Below, one piece after another: positions 35,269-44,680 of a DNA stretch of 64,000 nt. Position 1 is the stretch's first letter. Each line of letters starts with the position of its first letter. Under the pieces are notes generated by a model. That model did not search any database, was not told the origin of the DNA, and saw only the letters and a list, made by a program, of their open reading frames with translations. Position numbers and translations under genes: made by a program. This DNA is from Chloroflexota bacterium. Its GTDB lineage: Bacteria > Chloroflexota > UBA6077. The stretch spans positions 1 to 64,000 of the forward strand of contig JAJZQR010000001.1 in assembly GCA_021806765.1 (NCBI GenBank), written 5' to 3'.

Positions 35269-36519
35269 CAGTTGCTTGGTAGCTACTGCACAATTACGCG
35301 CAAGCCACTTCCCGATTACCTCATGGGAATCCGATCTTGCCCTCCGGGACGCCGGAAGCCAGGCCTAAAGGAGGTTACTTCCGCGCTACTTCACGACGGG
35401 AAGCGGCAAACCCGGCACCCCCATACGACATTTCCGGCGCGGCAGCAGGTGACGACGGTGATGAAGACTCCCTGCGGAGCGAGATGATGCAGATGGAGGG
35501 ACTGAACTCGGCCATGAAGTTCCGCACCTTCACGCAGACCTAGGAGAACCGGCGGATGAAAATTGCTCCGTCGGCCTACCACAGTGGGAGTATCCGGTCC
35601 CCATCCGCTTGGTGGAGCGGCTGAGAACGAAACCGTAAGAGGCGAAGCGATCTCAGTCTATGGAGAAGCTCGCGGACCGACAAAGGGGTGACTGCTCCCG
35701 CTTCATCTACACCGAAGATTTCGACGGGCATTTTGCAAGCGGAGCACAGCCGGCTTTCCATGCATGAGACTGAACGGGTACCAGAAGACACGACTTGAGG
35801 CGGCCCGGTCTCCCTGAGATCACGCTGGACAACATTGATGCTCCCTTGGACCGGACTCGCGAGGGGACCCTTGGGTGGTGCGAGTTCGGGTCCCTCTAGA
35901 GCGAACGGCCAAGCAGTCCGGGCAGTCGACAGGGACAGAACACTGCTGGACAATCTAGCGCAGACACCACCCGAGGAAAGGGGAGCGCGATGGTGTAAAG
36001 GCCGTCTTTGGCTCTTGTCCATCAGATGGAAAGCGTTGGAGCAGAGATATACCGAGAAGTCTCGCCGGCACGGGATGGCAGACCCGGAGTTGCCGTCCGA
36101 GCTGAGCCCGACCATGGGACTGCTGATTGGCCAGCTTCTGGCGATAGAGAGGCCAACCCTCCCGCGGCTAGTGGCGAAGTGTATCCTCCTGATCGCCCTT
36201 CTGCTTCCTCAACCTGGGCGGGACGATGTGGACTCGCTGAGCTGATGCTCATGTCGAGTGGGAGTGCACAAGCCTCTTGCTGAAAAGATGCGGCCGATGC
36301 CCGAGCACCTTGCTCAAGCTGACAAGCTCCGTCACAGGTGCCAAAGGGAACGCTGGTTCTTTCCGACGGTGGAAATACGCTGCGAAGCTATCCCGGATGG
36401 GGCCAGGAACGATGGGGGTTTTTGGACTCTAGAGAGACGAAACACCAGGGCCCGACTGGTCTTCGATGTGCCCTCTGGCGGCCTCTCGCGCTGCGAGGCT
36501 CGCTGACCGCTTCCCTTCG
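35269..36519. other. Gene-poor, probably degraded DNA
   Basis: About 1.25 kb with only short, low-quality open frames on both strands (for example 35576-36115 minus and 35835-36245 plus). None has a recognisable domain or good ribosome site. It may hold the right end of the conjugative element or a decayed gene. No RNA gene was recognised. Confidence 0.5.
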
Positions 36520-37101
36520 TCAACCTCTCCAGCCGACGAGCGGGGAGCGAAGCGCTCTCTCTATATGGGGATACGCCAGCCAGACCGTGGCCATGCCAAA
36601 GAGTGCGCCGGTGGTCGTACGCAGCTCCCAGTTGCTGTGCCGCCACCCAAAGAGCTGCGTGAGGCCGTCGATGGCTATAGGCAGGATCAGCAGGAAGTAC
36701 GTGCGCCATCTCAGGGGCCGTACCCGGTCCCTGACGGGAGCAAAGATCAGGCCTGCTGCCAAAGTGGCCGCGTAAATGGCCACCATCCGCTGATCCATGG
36801 CCAACTGGTAACCCATCAGAAAATAGGAGTGGTCGGGGTTCTGCTGACAGATCACGTGGTACGCGGCGAAGAGAGCACCTGCCACCGGCTGCAATCCGGC
36901 TGCCATCATCAGGGGAACCAGCACGGCTCCGGCCAGGATCGCCCCGTTGAGCACATTGGCTACCAAGAGCCATCGACCAGGTAAGGCCACCATGGTGGTC
37001 GAGAGGACGGACAGGAAGCAGCGGTCGAACGCCTGGCGCATCGGGGAGATCCCGTCCAGATCACGGGATATCCGCTTCTCCAGGTCCTGCTGTTGTTCCA
37101 T
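36520..37101 (-). CDS. DUF2085 family membrane protein
   Basis: A 193-residue protein with about four hydrophobic helices. The DUF2085 signature is visible as YHVICQQNPDHSYFLMGYQL followed by AMDQRMVAIYAA (conserved His, Cys, Arg and Tyr region). Function unknown. The ATG follows AAGGAGAG. Downstream lies gene-poor DNA. Confidence 0.75.
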   Translation of the reverse strand: MEQQQDLEKRISRDLDGISPMRQAFDRCFLSVLSTTMVALPGRWLLVANVLNGAILAGAVLVPLMMAAGLQPVAGALFAAYHVICQQNPDHSYFLMGYQLAMDQRMVAIYAATLAAGLIFAPVRDRVRPLRWRTYFLLILPIAIDGLTQLFGWRHSNWELRTTTGALFGMATVWLAYPHIERALRSPLVGWRG

Positions 37102-37208
37102 CTTGCTCTCCTTCGCACCAGTTGGTGGGCACTGTGAAGTGCGTGTGCCCCTCAGGCGATTCCCCTATGCCGCTGCTTGCCCTCTCGGCGTTTCGTGTGG
37201 CGGCTCCT

Positions 37209-37553
37209 TCACCATGGCCTTGAGCCACCAATAAATCGCGCCGACCAGTAGGGGTCGGAGAGGGAGCGGATCTGCACCCCCACTGCCTCCGTCTCGGCGT
37301 TGATGAACCTTCCACCTCCCAGGTATATCCCACTGTGCGAGAGCCCGGGCTTGTAGGTGTTCTGGAAGAAGACCAGGTCCCCAGTCAGCACCTTGTCCCG
37401 AGTGATCCTCGGCCCTGCGTTCAGTTGGCCCGCCAGGTCGTGCATAGGGATGTTGATGCCGGCCTCCTTGTACACGTACCAGGTGAAGCCGCTGCAGTCG
37501 AGTTGGCTGGACAGGTGCCGCAAGATGAGGGGTGGCCGACCGCCGAAATCGAG
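37209..37553 (-). pseudogene. NlpC/P60 hydrolase, 5'-truncated remnant
   Basis: The frame reads FGGRPPLILRHLSSQLDCSG, then VLTGDLVFFQNTY and LSHSGIYLGGGRFINAET: the catalytic Cys and His of an NlpC/P60 domain. It begins directly after the TAA of the DUF1573-like gene, with no room for the signal peptide or first part of the domain. The only start is a TTG at 37523 inside the domain. I read this as a truncated gene joined to its neighbour by a deletion. Confidence 0.7.
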
Positions 37554-38075
37554 TTAACGCACGACCTCGGCAGTAAGATCTAGCTGAATTCTCTGGCCGC
37601 TTTCAGTCTGAAGCAAGACGCTTCGTTGCATGGGGCCAAGACCGGCATCGCCATGGGCAGCGGGATCGATAGTCACTTCAACATAGGCAGGTTCACCTGA
37701 CCGCAACCGCGTGCTGGTGTTGGTCAGTGAGGAGTCCTTCATGGGCATCGAATACCACTCAGAGGCCGTTGCCCCCTGCACGAGGCGGGCGAGGGTGCAC
37801 ATTCAATTGGTCACCAGGGTCGTGACCAGAGGGTTGCCCTGCACTGCCAGGGCGAACCTTGTTCTGATGAGCCCCCCAGTCATGCTGACTCGACCCAAGT
37901 CAAAGCTGGTCTGCTCAGCAGTCAGTGTACTGCCCGACGGGCCCAAGACGCCTTGCTGCCGGAGTCCGAAGGCTGCACCCAGGATGACCAGAACGGCAAT
38001 GGCGGCACCCACCCAGATCTTCCCTCTAGAGAGGCCCGAGACGCGCTTACGCCGAACAGCACGTTTCTGTGTCAC
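37554..38075 (-). CDS. DUF1573-like membrane-anchored protein with in-frame TGA at a conserved Cys
   Basis: One frame interrupted by TGA at 37805-37803 (codon 91 of 174). The first part has a Lys/Arg-rich start, one membrane helix (IWVGAAIAVLVILGAAFGL) and TSFDLGRVSMTGGLIRTRF. After the TGA comes MCTLARLVQGATASEWYSMP and IDPAAHGDAGLGPMQRSVLL. The family typically reads TSCMCT at this place, so the TGA replaces the first Cys of the C-x-C pair (TN-TGA-MCT). It is either a nonsense mutation (the next gene is a remnant) or a selenocysteine codon. GTG 38075 follows GGAAAGGGG. Confidence 0.6.
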
Positions 38076-38245
38076 CGCAACCCCTTTCCATGGCCGGGTC
38101 AAACCGGCCTCATCCTATCAAGTTCTCAAGTCACGGGCATTTTAAGCCCAACGTCTTGGCACATGCAGAAAAAGGGCACAACCATGAGCACGAACCTCAA
38201 AGTTGGCTGCACACCGCCTGTGGAGCCGAAAGAAGGCAAAGTGAA

Positions 38246-38287
38246 GGCTTCGCGGACGCCACGCGCGAGTCTCGCGTCCGCGAAGCC
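38246..38287. terminator. 14-bp perfect inverted repeat, terminator-like
   Basis: 38246-38259 pairs perfectly with 38274-38287 (GGCTTCGCGGACGC and its complement) around a 14-base loop. It lies 16 bases after the stop of the Met-rich protein gene and before the DUF1573-like gene. The T-tract is weak. Confidence 0.6.
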
Positions 38288-38303
38288 AATGAAATGGATG
38301 GGA

Positions 38304-38921
38304 CTACAAGGGCTGCCCCATCATGGATCCGCCGGGACTCATCATCCCGCCGCTCGTGGTTCCGGTACCGGTGCCGTCCCCACCACAGGAGCCGTCTGAG
38401 GCAATGCCAGCGCCGGGTTCGGAGCCTGCACCGTGCATGCTGCTGTGCATCGAGTCCATGCTGGACCCAGCACCCGTCCCGCCATGCATCGAGCCGGTCA
38501 TACTGCCCATCGACGCTATGTGCTCCGGGGTCATGTGCTTCTTAGCGCCGTCCAGTATGGCCTCTTCACGCTCGCTCGTCAGCTTTCCCTGGGCTACCTG
38601 CTGGTCGAGCGCGACCTTCATCGCGGCCAGCATCTGCTCGGCGAGCTTGTCGCTGCTGATTCCCTTCTCGGCAGCGATCTTCTCCAGGCTCTTCCCCCCT
38701 GCCAGTTCGTTGTCCAACTGGTCCGTGGTGAGCCCAAGGCTCTTCGCCAGGCTTGGCCACATCGTGGAATGCATATCCCCCATGTCCCCGCCGCCGCAAC
38801 CCTGATTGGCGGCTTCGTCCTGGTTCTGGACCGACAGCGATCGGGCGTACGCCGTTCCAGCCAGCAGCAGCCCCGCCGCCGCCACGACCGTGATGACCAA
38901 GGCCAGTTTCCGTCTTCGCAA
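38304..38921 (-). CDS. Secreted Met/His-rich protein, probably copper-binding
   Basis: A 205-residue protein with a signal peptide (ALVITVVAAAGLLLAGTAYA). A helical middle part (LAKSLGLTTDQLDNELAGGK to QQVAQGKLTSEREEAIL) resembles the small repeated helical unit of DUF2680-type secreted proteins. Its C-terminal third is rich in Met, His and Gly (SMHGGTGAGSSMDSMHSSMH), plausible Cu(I) ligands. The ATG follows AAAGGAGGTGAG. The promoter at 38960-39013 carries the four-unit 11-bp repeat shared with ccm and cupredoxin genes. Copper binding is inferred. Confidence 0.7.
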   Translation of the reverse strand: MRRRKLALVITVVAAAGLLLAGTAYARSLSVQNQDEAANQGCGGGDMGDMHSTMWPSLAKSLGLTTDQLDNELAGGKSLEKIAAEKGISSDKLAEQMLAAMKVALDQQVAQGKLTSEREEAILDGAKKHMTPEHIASMGSMTGSMHGGTGAGSSMDSMHSSMHGAGSEPGAGIASDGSCGGDGTGTGTTSGGMMSPGGSMMGQPL

Positions 38922-38959
38922 GTCTTCTCACCTCCTTTCCTGCGCCCTGCGCGGTAGCC

Positions 38960-39013
38960 AGCTTACGCCAGCCTCATTAACCGCAGGTTAGCAACCCCTT
39001 AGAGCAGGTTTAG
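38960..39013 (-). promoter_or_regulatory. Four-unit 11-bp repeat promoter, Met-rich protein gene
   Basis: On the minus strand: units CTAAACCTGCT, CTAAGGGGTTG, CTAACCTGCGG, TTAATGAGGCT (39013 down to 38970), then GGCG, then TAAGCT as -10 (38965-38960). This is the same layout as six other promoters in the window. The -10 lies 39 bases before the ATG. Confidence 0.75.
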
Positions 39014-39020
39014 GGTCCAC

Positions 39021-39110
39021 TCAGCCCTGCCCATGCATTGCCCACCACATGACCACGAAAGACAGTGCCATCGTGATCCAGTGCGCCTTCGAGCGAAATC
39101 TGCCGATCAC
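39021..39110 (-). CDS. Possible 29-residue hydrophobic peptide
   Basis: GTG 39110 lies 4 bases after AGGAGG and opens a frame ending ITMALSFVVMWWAMHGQG. It is a single hydrophobic helix with a Met/His tail. It ends just upstream of the Met-rich gene promoter. No homologue recognised, and it could be chance. The remaining DNA between 38922 and 39557 holds only the two repeat promoters and, at 39464-39485, a further pair of 11-bp GCTGA units. Confidence 0.3.
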   Translation of the reverse strand: MIGRFRSKAHWITMALSFVVMWWAMHGQG

Positions 39111-39496
39111 GAACGAACCCTCCTGCCGACTAACTGGGTCTCCTGAAGGATGAGCATCATCGGCCTCTCCTTAACACTCAGCTTCTGCCTGGGCCTCCTG
39201 GAACCCTCCAAGAGACAACACCTCCCGATGGACGAAGGTAACCCCGAACTTCAGGCTGGAGTAGAGGGCCAGCTACACCAGGAAAACAGCCCCTTACGCC
39301 TTGAGTCGGGTTCGCAGTCTCCAACCGAACTATTGCCGGATCAAGATCGATGACGATCGGATCCACGAGAACCCCCTTGTCGGTTGTGGCTCTTGAACAT
39401 AAGTTGGCTATCTGCGCTAGGGACTAATTATGCCGAACCGGCCTTGGCCGATCCTGAGTTGCGGCTGAAAGCCAGCTGAGAGTCACCCACCCGATT

Positions 39497-39550
39497 CTCA
39501 TGGCCTTCTCAGATCTGCTTCAGATGGGTCTAAGCTTAGTCGGGTATCGT
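39497..39550 (+). promoter_or_regulatory. Four-unit 11-bp repeat promoter, spermidine-synthase-like gene
   Basis: Units CTCATGGCCTT, CTCAGATCTGC, TTCAGATGGGT, CTAAGCTTAGT at 39497, 39508, 39519 and 39530, then CGGG and TATCGT (39545-39550). The ATG at 39558 is only 7 bases after the -10, so the transcript would be leaderless, which fits the missing ribosome site. Confidence 0.75.
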
Positions 39551-39557
39551 CGCCGGC

Positions 39558-41918
39558 ATGGACACAACAGTCGCGCTGACCCCAGCCGATCGGGAATCAC
39601 CCGGTAAGGCTGCTCTATTGGGAATGCTACTGGTCTCGACGGGAGCCATGGTGGTCGAGATCGCGCTCACTCGGGTTTTCTCCCTGGCGCTCTACTACCA
39701 TTTCGCCTTCCTGGTGATCGGTCTCGCCATGCTCGGATTGGGGGCTGGGGGCCTCCTGGTGTGGCGTCAGCAGTGTCGAGGGGGGCCGATGTCGGTCCTT
39801 CCCGCCCGTTGGGCCATGCTGGCGGGCCTAGCCAGCGCCGGAGCCACCGCGCTCCTGGTCCTGGTAGGTGCGCTCGCCGGCCTGCCCGCTTACACCGCGC
39901 TCGCTGCCCTGCCTTTCGCCCTGGTCGGTGCCACCACCGCGGCGGTTCTGGCACGCTTTCCTGCTTCCTCGGGTCGCCTGTACGCGGCCGATCTAGGGGG
40001 CGCCGCGCTCGGCGTATCTCTCTCCATCCCCTTGCTGCAAGTTGCCGGTGGTGTCAGCGCCCTACTCGCTGCGGCCGCACTGATGGGGTGGGGCGGTTGG
40101 CTCCTCGGCAGGCGGGAGGAGTCGGCGCGACGAACGTATCTAGCGGCCGCCTGCTTCCTCAGCGTTGTCACAGTGCTGAACCTGTTCGTGGCCCTGCTCG
40201 ACGTGAACATCGGCTCTATCGACACTGACAAACCGATGATCCAACAGTTGGGCGAGAATGGCCGCATCGTGTTCACCCGCTGGGACGCCTTTGCGCGCAC
40301 CGATGTGGTCGCGTCACCCGAGGACAAGGGCCAGATGTACCTCTTCATTGATGGTGGAGCCGGTGCCGTCATGTATCGTTTCAACGGAGACCTCTCGGCA
40401 CCATCCCCGCTTCGCCAGGATGTTGGGTTCTTCCCCTTCCACGAGCGGCCAGCCGGAGAGGTGCTGGACATCGGCCCGGGCGGTGGTAGAGACGTCCTGA
40501 TGGCGCTGATGGGTGGTGCAACCCGGGTGACCGCGGTCGAGGTGAACCCGGGCACCGTGGAGGCGGTACGGCGGTTTGCCGATTTCAACGGAGGCCTCTA
40601 TGACCGGCCCGAGGTGGAGGTGGTGGTGGACGAGGGACGGAGCTACCTCAGGAGATCCTCTCGCCTGTACGACACCATTTACCTCTCCCTGACCATGGCT
40701 CAAGTCGCCGAGCGCTCAGGCTATGCCCTGACGGAGAACTACCTGTACACCGTGGAAGCCATTCGGGACTACCTGGATCACCTGAAGCCCAACGGCGAGT
40801 TGGTGTTCAAGCTCCACGGCCGGCTGGACTTGGAGCGCGTCATCCGCACGGCGACGCGGGCGTTGGTGGAATCCGGAGTCCCTCCGGACCGCGTGTCCTG
40901 GTATATGGAGGCGGTGGTTGAGGCGGATAACCACGGGCATGGAGACGACCTGATGTTTCCCGTGCTCGTCATTCGCCGAGATCCCTACACGGCGGCGGAC
41001 GTGCAGCGCCACCTCTCCGCCGGGCAGACTTTGGGTTTCGTTCCCATCTACGAGCCTGGAGTGGGCGGAACAGGCCCCCTCAAGACACTTGACGTGTCGT
41101 CTTTGGCCGGCGATCAACTGCCGGGGGTCGATCTGTCGCCCACCACCGACGACCGTCCGTTCTTCTACTTGTACCAGGCTGGCCCTCCGCCCCTGCTTCT
41201 GGTGGTGCTTGCCATCACCATTATCGTGGCTATCCTGACGTGGAAGCAGCTGCGAGGCACCCTGCCCAGTGGAAGTGTCGAACTGCCGCCCTCCATGGCC
41301 TACTTTGGGTGTCTGGGTCTCGCTTTCATGTTGGTGGAGGTGGCCCTGATACAGAAGCTAACTCTCTTCCTTGGACATCCTACGGTCGCCGTGACCACGG
41401 TGCTGTTCGCACTCTTGGTCTCGGGCGCGGGGGGCAGTTGGGTTAGCGGCAGGGCCGGTGGTGCTGCTCGTATCATGGTGGCGGCCCCTGCCCTCGCTGC
41501 GGCGCTCGCCCTGGCCTATTCCCAGATCGTGCCCTGGTCGGCCGCCCAGTTCTTTGCCTGGCAACTCCCTCAGCGCACCCTTTTCGCTGGCGTCCTTGTC
41601 GCTCCGCTCGGTTTCTTCATGGGGATGCCTTTTCCCACCGGGCTCCGTGCGCTGGCTAGAGGCTCGTCTGTCCCGCTGGTAACCCTGGCCTGGGCTGCCA
41701 ACGGTTTCACCTCAGTGCTTGGATCCACTCTTGCCATCGTTCTGGCCACTCTTCTCGGCTTCACAGCCAGTCTGGTAGCTGGAGGAGTAGCTTACCTAGG
41801 CGTAGCGCTGGCGGCCGCAGTTCTAAGACAGACCGTCGCGAACCCACCCGCGAAATTGCCCGGAGGCGATTCGATCAAGTTCTCGCTCCCGACGGCCGTC
41901 GGGAGAAGTCCTCTCTAG
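39558..41918 (+). CDS. Membrane spermidine-synthase-like methyltransferase-fold protein
   Basis: A 786-residue protein. About six membrane helices (VSTGAMVVEIALTRVFSLAL onward) precede a cytoplasmic spermidine-synthase-like domain at about 295-450: VLDIGPGGGRDVLMALMGGA (nucleotide loop), VTAVEVNPGTVEAVRRFADF, VDEGRSYLRRSSRLYDTIYL. At least seven helices follow (AYFGCLGLAFMLVEVALIQK onward). Such proteins are common but functionally uncharacterised, and this is not a classical soluble SpeE. Controlled by the repeat promoter at 39497-39550. Confidence 0.8.
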   Translation: MDTTVALTPADRESPGKAALLGMLLVSTGAMVVEIALTRVFSLALYYHFAFLVIGLAMLGLGAGGLLVWRQQCRGGPMSVLPARWAMLAGLASAGATALLVLVGALAGLPAYTALAALPFALVGATTAAVLARFPASSGRLYAADLGGAALGVSLSIPLLQVAGGVSALLAAAALMGWGGWLLGRREESARRTYLAAACFLSVVTVLNLFVALLDVNIGSIDTDKPMIQQLGENGRIVFTRWDAFARTDVVASPEDKGQMYLFIDGGAGAVMYRFNGDLSAPSPLRQDVGFFPFHERPAGEVLDIGPGGGRDVLMALMGGATRVTAVEVNPGTVEAVRRFADFNGGLYDRPEVEVVVDEGRSYLRRSSRLYDTIYLSLTMAQVAERSGYALTENYLYTVEAIRDYLDHLKPNGELVFKLHGRLDLERVIRTATRALVESGVPPDRVSWYMEAVVEADNHGHGDDLMFPVLVIRRDPYTAADVQRHLSAGQTLGFVPIYEPGVGGTGPLKTLDVSSLAGDQLPGVDLSPTTDDRPFFYLYQAGPPPLLLVVLAITIIVAILTWKQLRGTLPSGSVELPPSMAYFGCLGLAFMLVEVALIQKLTLFLGHPTVAVTTVLFALLVSGAGGSWVSGRAGGAARIMVAAPALAAALALAYSQIVPWSAAQFFAWQLPQRTLFAGVLVAPLGFFMGMPFPTGLRALARGSSVPLVTLAWAANGFTSVLGSTLAIVLATLLGFTASLVAGGVAYLGVALAAAVLRQTVANPPAKLPGGDSIKFSLPTAVGRSPL

Positions 41919-41971
41919 TCTTGTTGCCTACCCCTCGAGTGCCCTGAGGAAGCGGCAACTTACGCCGCAAA

Positions 41972-42025
41972 CTCAGCGACCTCTCAAGGTCCCTTCATGC
42001 TGCTCTAATCCAACCCGTCTACCCT
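41972..42025 (+). promoter_or_regulatory. Four-unit 11-bp repeat promoter, ccm operon
   Basis: Units CTCAGCGACCT, CTCAAGGTCCC, TTCATGCTGCT, CTAATCCAACC at 41972, 41983, 41994 and 42005, then CGTC and TACCCT (42020-42025). About 135 bases before ccmF. Confidence 0.72.
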
Positions 42026-42159
42026 TTGCTCTGGGCATCGGTAGGCCGCGATAGAGTGCCGGCTTGTCGGAAAAACGTGTGCTCGGAGGACTAAACAGCT
42101 CAACCCCAGCCCTCACCCCTCGACAGAGAAATCGGTAAACGGACAAGGAGGTCTAACTC

Positions 42160-44166
42160 ATGGCGGATGCCGGAAAGATCTTTCTCGTGCTCGCTTTCGT
42201 GGTGGCTGCGTACACTACGGGGACAGGACTGATAGGGGCACTCAGGAAGCAGAGAGAGTTCCTGGATAGCGCCGGCAACGGTATCGTGGCCGGTGCCGTG
42301 CTAACCACCCTCGCCTGGGCGGCCCTGCTGTATGCCTTCGTCACCAACGACTTCTCTCTATCCTACGTCGCCCAGTACTCCAGCCGGGACACGGACCTTC
42401 TATACCGGCTCTCCGGCTCCTACGCCGGGCAGGAGGGCTCGCTCTTGATGTGGGCATGGTCCCTGGCCGCCTTTCACCTGATCGTCCAACTCCAGAACCG
42501 GCGCAGCAACCAAGCCCTGATGCCCTGGGTCAACGTGATCATGGCCGGCAGCCAGGTCTTCTTCCTGGGGCTCCTCACCTTCCTCTCCGATCCTTTCCAG
42601 CGGCTGCCCTACGTGGCCGCGGATGGGCAGGGGTTGAATCCCATGCTCCAGAACATGGGGATGCTCTTCCACCCCACCACCCTCTATCTGGGCTACGTTG
42701 GGTTCTCGGTGCCCTTCGCCTTCGCCATGGCCGCGCTGATTACCGGGCGCCTCACCGATGAGTGGATCCGGAGCACCCGACGCTGGACCCTATTCGCCTG
42801 GTTCTTTCTCAGCCTGGGGAACCTCTTCGGCGCCCAGTGGGCTTATGTCGAGCTGGGTTGGGGCGGCTACTGGGGCTGGGACCCGGTCGAGAGCGCTTCC
42901 TTCATGCCCTGGCTCACCGGCACCGCCTACCTGCACTCGGTCATGATCCAGCAGCGTCGGGGCATGCTCAAGGTCTGGAACATCGCCCTGATCATCACCA
43001 CATTCGCCCTGACCATCTTCGGAACCTTCCTCACCCGTAGCGGTGTGCTGGCCTCGGTCCACACCTTCGGAGCGTCAGCCGTGGGGCCTCTGTTTATCGG
43101 CCTCCTGGTGTTTCTGGTGATTGGGTCGGTGTCGCTGCTGTGGTACCGGCTTCCCCAACTGCAGAGCGACCACGAACTGGATTCCATGGTCTCCCGTGAG
43201 TCCAGCTTCCTGCTGAACAACCTGCTGCTGGTGGGGGCTGCCTTCGCGGTCTTCTGGGGCACAGTCTTCCCGCTAATATCCGAGGCGGTTCGCGGAGTGA
43301 AGGTCACGGTGAACGCGCCCTTCTTCAACCAGGTCGAGGGGCCCATCCTCCTGGGCCTGGTGATCCTGATGGGCGTATGCCCCCTGATCGGGTGGCGGCG
43401 TGCCTCGACGGAGAACCTGCTACGCAACTTCACCTATCCACTGGCTGTGGCCGTGGTTAGCGCCCCGATCCTCTATTTCGTCGTGGGCATCCACGTCATC
43501 TTCGCCGTGGTCGCTTTCGCCGCCTGCGCCTTCGTGCTGACGACTCTTCTGCTGGAGTTCTTCCGGGGCACCCGCGCGAAACATAAGCTGACCGGCCGCA
43601 ACTACCTGGCCTGCCTGACCAACTTGATTTGGGGCAACAAGCCCCGCTATGGCGGCTACATCATCCACCTCGGGATCATCCTGATGGCCATCGGGGTCGC
43701 GGGCTCCCAGGCCTACAAGCTGGAGCAGGAGGTCACCCTGGACAAGGGGCAGGAGGCTTCTATCGGCAGCTTCAGGCTGGTGTACGAGGGGCTGAACAGC
43801 TACCCGACCGCAACCAGGGAGCGGGTGGACGCGACCATCGCTGTCTACTCGGGTAGCCAGCTGCTCGGTCGGATGTCCCCGTCAAAAGAGTTCCAGCGGA
43901 ACCAGGATACCCCTAAGTCCGACGTGGCGATCCGCAGTACTCCCCTGGAGGACCTCTACCTGATCCTGAACTCCTGGGAAGGGGACAAGGCCAACTTCAA
44001 GTTCATCGTCAATCCGCTGGTGATGTGGATCTGGATAGGTGGATGGGTGTTGCTGCTGGGAGCCGGAATCGCCTACTGGCCCGACGCCAGGGAGAAGCGC
44101 CGAGTGGCAGCTCTGGAGGCCCAGCGAGCGGCCCACGCGGGAGTTCTGGCGGGCATGGAAGGGTAG
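42160..44166 (+). CDS. ccmF: Cytochrome c-type biogenesis protein CcmF (haem lyase subunit)
   Basis: A 668-residue, about 15-helix protein. The haem-handling signature GGYWGWDPVESASFMPWL lies near residue 235, with FGTFLTRSGVLASVHTFG after it and the periplasmic domain near 520-620. CcmF with CcmH ligates haem to apocytochrome c outside the membrane. The ATG follows AAGGAGG. It is followed directly by ccmH and a CcmI-like gene. Confidence 0.95.
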   Translation: MADAGKIFLVLAFVVAAYTTGTGLIGALRKQREFLDSAGNGIVAGAVLTTLAWAALLYAFVTNDFSLSYVAQYSSRDTDLLYRLSGSYAGQEGSLLMWAWSLAAFHLIVQLQNRRSNQALMPWVNVIMAGSQVFFLGLLTFLSDPFQRLPYVAADGQGLNPMLQNMGMLFHPTTLYLGYVGFSVPFAFAMAALITGRLTDEWIRSTRRWTLFAWFFLSLGNLFGAQWAYVELGWGGYWGWDPVESASFMPWLTGTAYLHSVMIQQRRGMLKVWNIALIITTFALTIFGTFLTRSGVLASVHTFGASAVGPLFIGLLVFLVIGSVSLLWYRLPQLQSDHELDSMVSRESSFLLNNLLLVGAAFAVFWGTVFPLISEAVRGVKVTVNAPFFNQVEGPILLGLVILMGVCPLIGWRRASTENLLRNFTYPLAVAVVSAPILYFVVGIHVIFAVVAFAACAFVLTTLLLEFFRGTRAKHKLTGRNYLACLTNLIWGNKPRYGGYIIHLGIILMAIGVAGSQAYKLEQEVTLDKGQEASIGSFRLVYEGLNSYPTATRERVDATIAVYSGSQLLGRMSPSKEFQRNQDTPKSDVAIRSTPLEDLYLILNSWEGDKANFKFIVNPLVMWIWIGGWVLLLGAGIAYWPDAREKRRVAALEAQRAAHAGVLAGMEG

Positions 44167-44664
44167 GTGAAGACGATGACAATGGCGGTATTGCGCTCGC
44201 GTCTGCTGGCCGGGATGCTCGCCCTGCTGTTGGTGACAGCCACCTCGGCTCCAGCCCTGGCGGACGACGCTGCTGACCTGATCAACGAGTTGATGTGTCC
44301 CTCCGACTGCGTGGAGACCCTGGCCATCTGCCAGATGCCTGAGGCGGCCCAGATGCGCACCTTCGTCAAGGAGAAGGTGGCAGCGGGCTGGTCCAAGGAC
44401 AAGATCGTGGACAACCTGGTGGCTCAGTACGGTGAGCGCATCCTGGCCGCTCCGCCCAAGAAGGGTTTCAACCTGACGGCATGGATAACCCCCTTCGCAG
44501 CAATCCTGGCCGGTGGTGGCCTGGTTGCCGCGCTGCTGGCTGCCTGGGTCCGCCAACGAAAGGTCAACGATGCCTACGTCAAGGCGAAGGTGACGGAACC
44601 TGGTACCGGCGACCTGGAGACGTACCGCTCCCGGGTGGCTGCGGAGCTGGAGAGCTACGAGTGA
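44167..44664 (+). CDS. ccmH: CcmH-like cytochrome c maturation thiol protein, atypical motif
   Basis: A 165-residue exported protein: signal peptide (LLAGMLALLLVTATSAPALA), then the CcmH helical domain INELMCPSDCVETLAICQMP and TFVKEKVAAGWSKDKIVDNL, YGERILAAPPKKGFNL, and one membrane helix. The usual CcmH motif is LxCPxCQ (CxxC). Here it is CPSDC with a third Cys seven residues on. The first possible start is the GTG directly after the ccmF stop, and ATG 44176 is an alternative. Confidence 0.88.
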   Translation: MKTMTMAVLRSRLLAGMLALLLVTATSAPALADDAADLINELMCPSDCVETLAICQMPEAAQMRTFVKEKVAAGWSKDKIVDNLVAQYGERILAAPPKKGFNLTAWITPFAAILAGGGLVAALLAAWVRQRKVNDAYVKAKVTEPGTGDLETYRSRVAAELESYE

Positions 44665-44680
44665 GAGGAAGGTGACGGGG

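Noticed and set aside
35879..35900. GAGTTCGGGTCCCTC as a T-arm-like attR
   Set aside because: Resembles only the loop core shared by all tRNAs, and the acceptor part does not match.
35576..36245. Open frames on both strands in the gap after the conjugation operon
   Set aside because: No recognisable fold, overlapping antisense to each other, poor starts. Treated as gene-poor DNA.
39301..39330. GTCGGGTTCGCAGTCTCC as a possible attR copy of the tRNA-Gly end
   Set aside because: Too many mismatches to the T-arm and acceptor sequence, and not at the end of the element.
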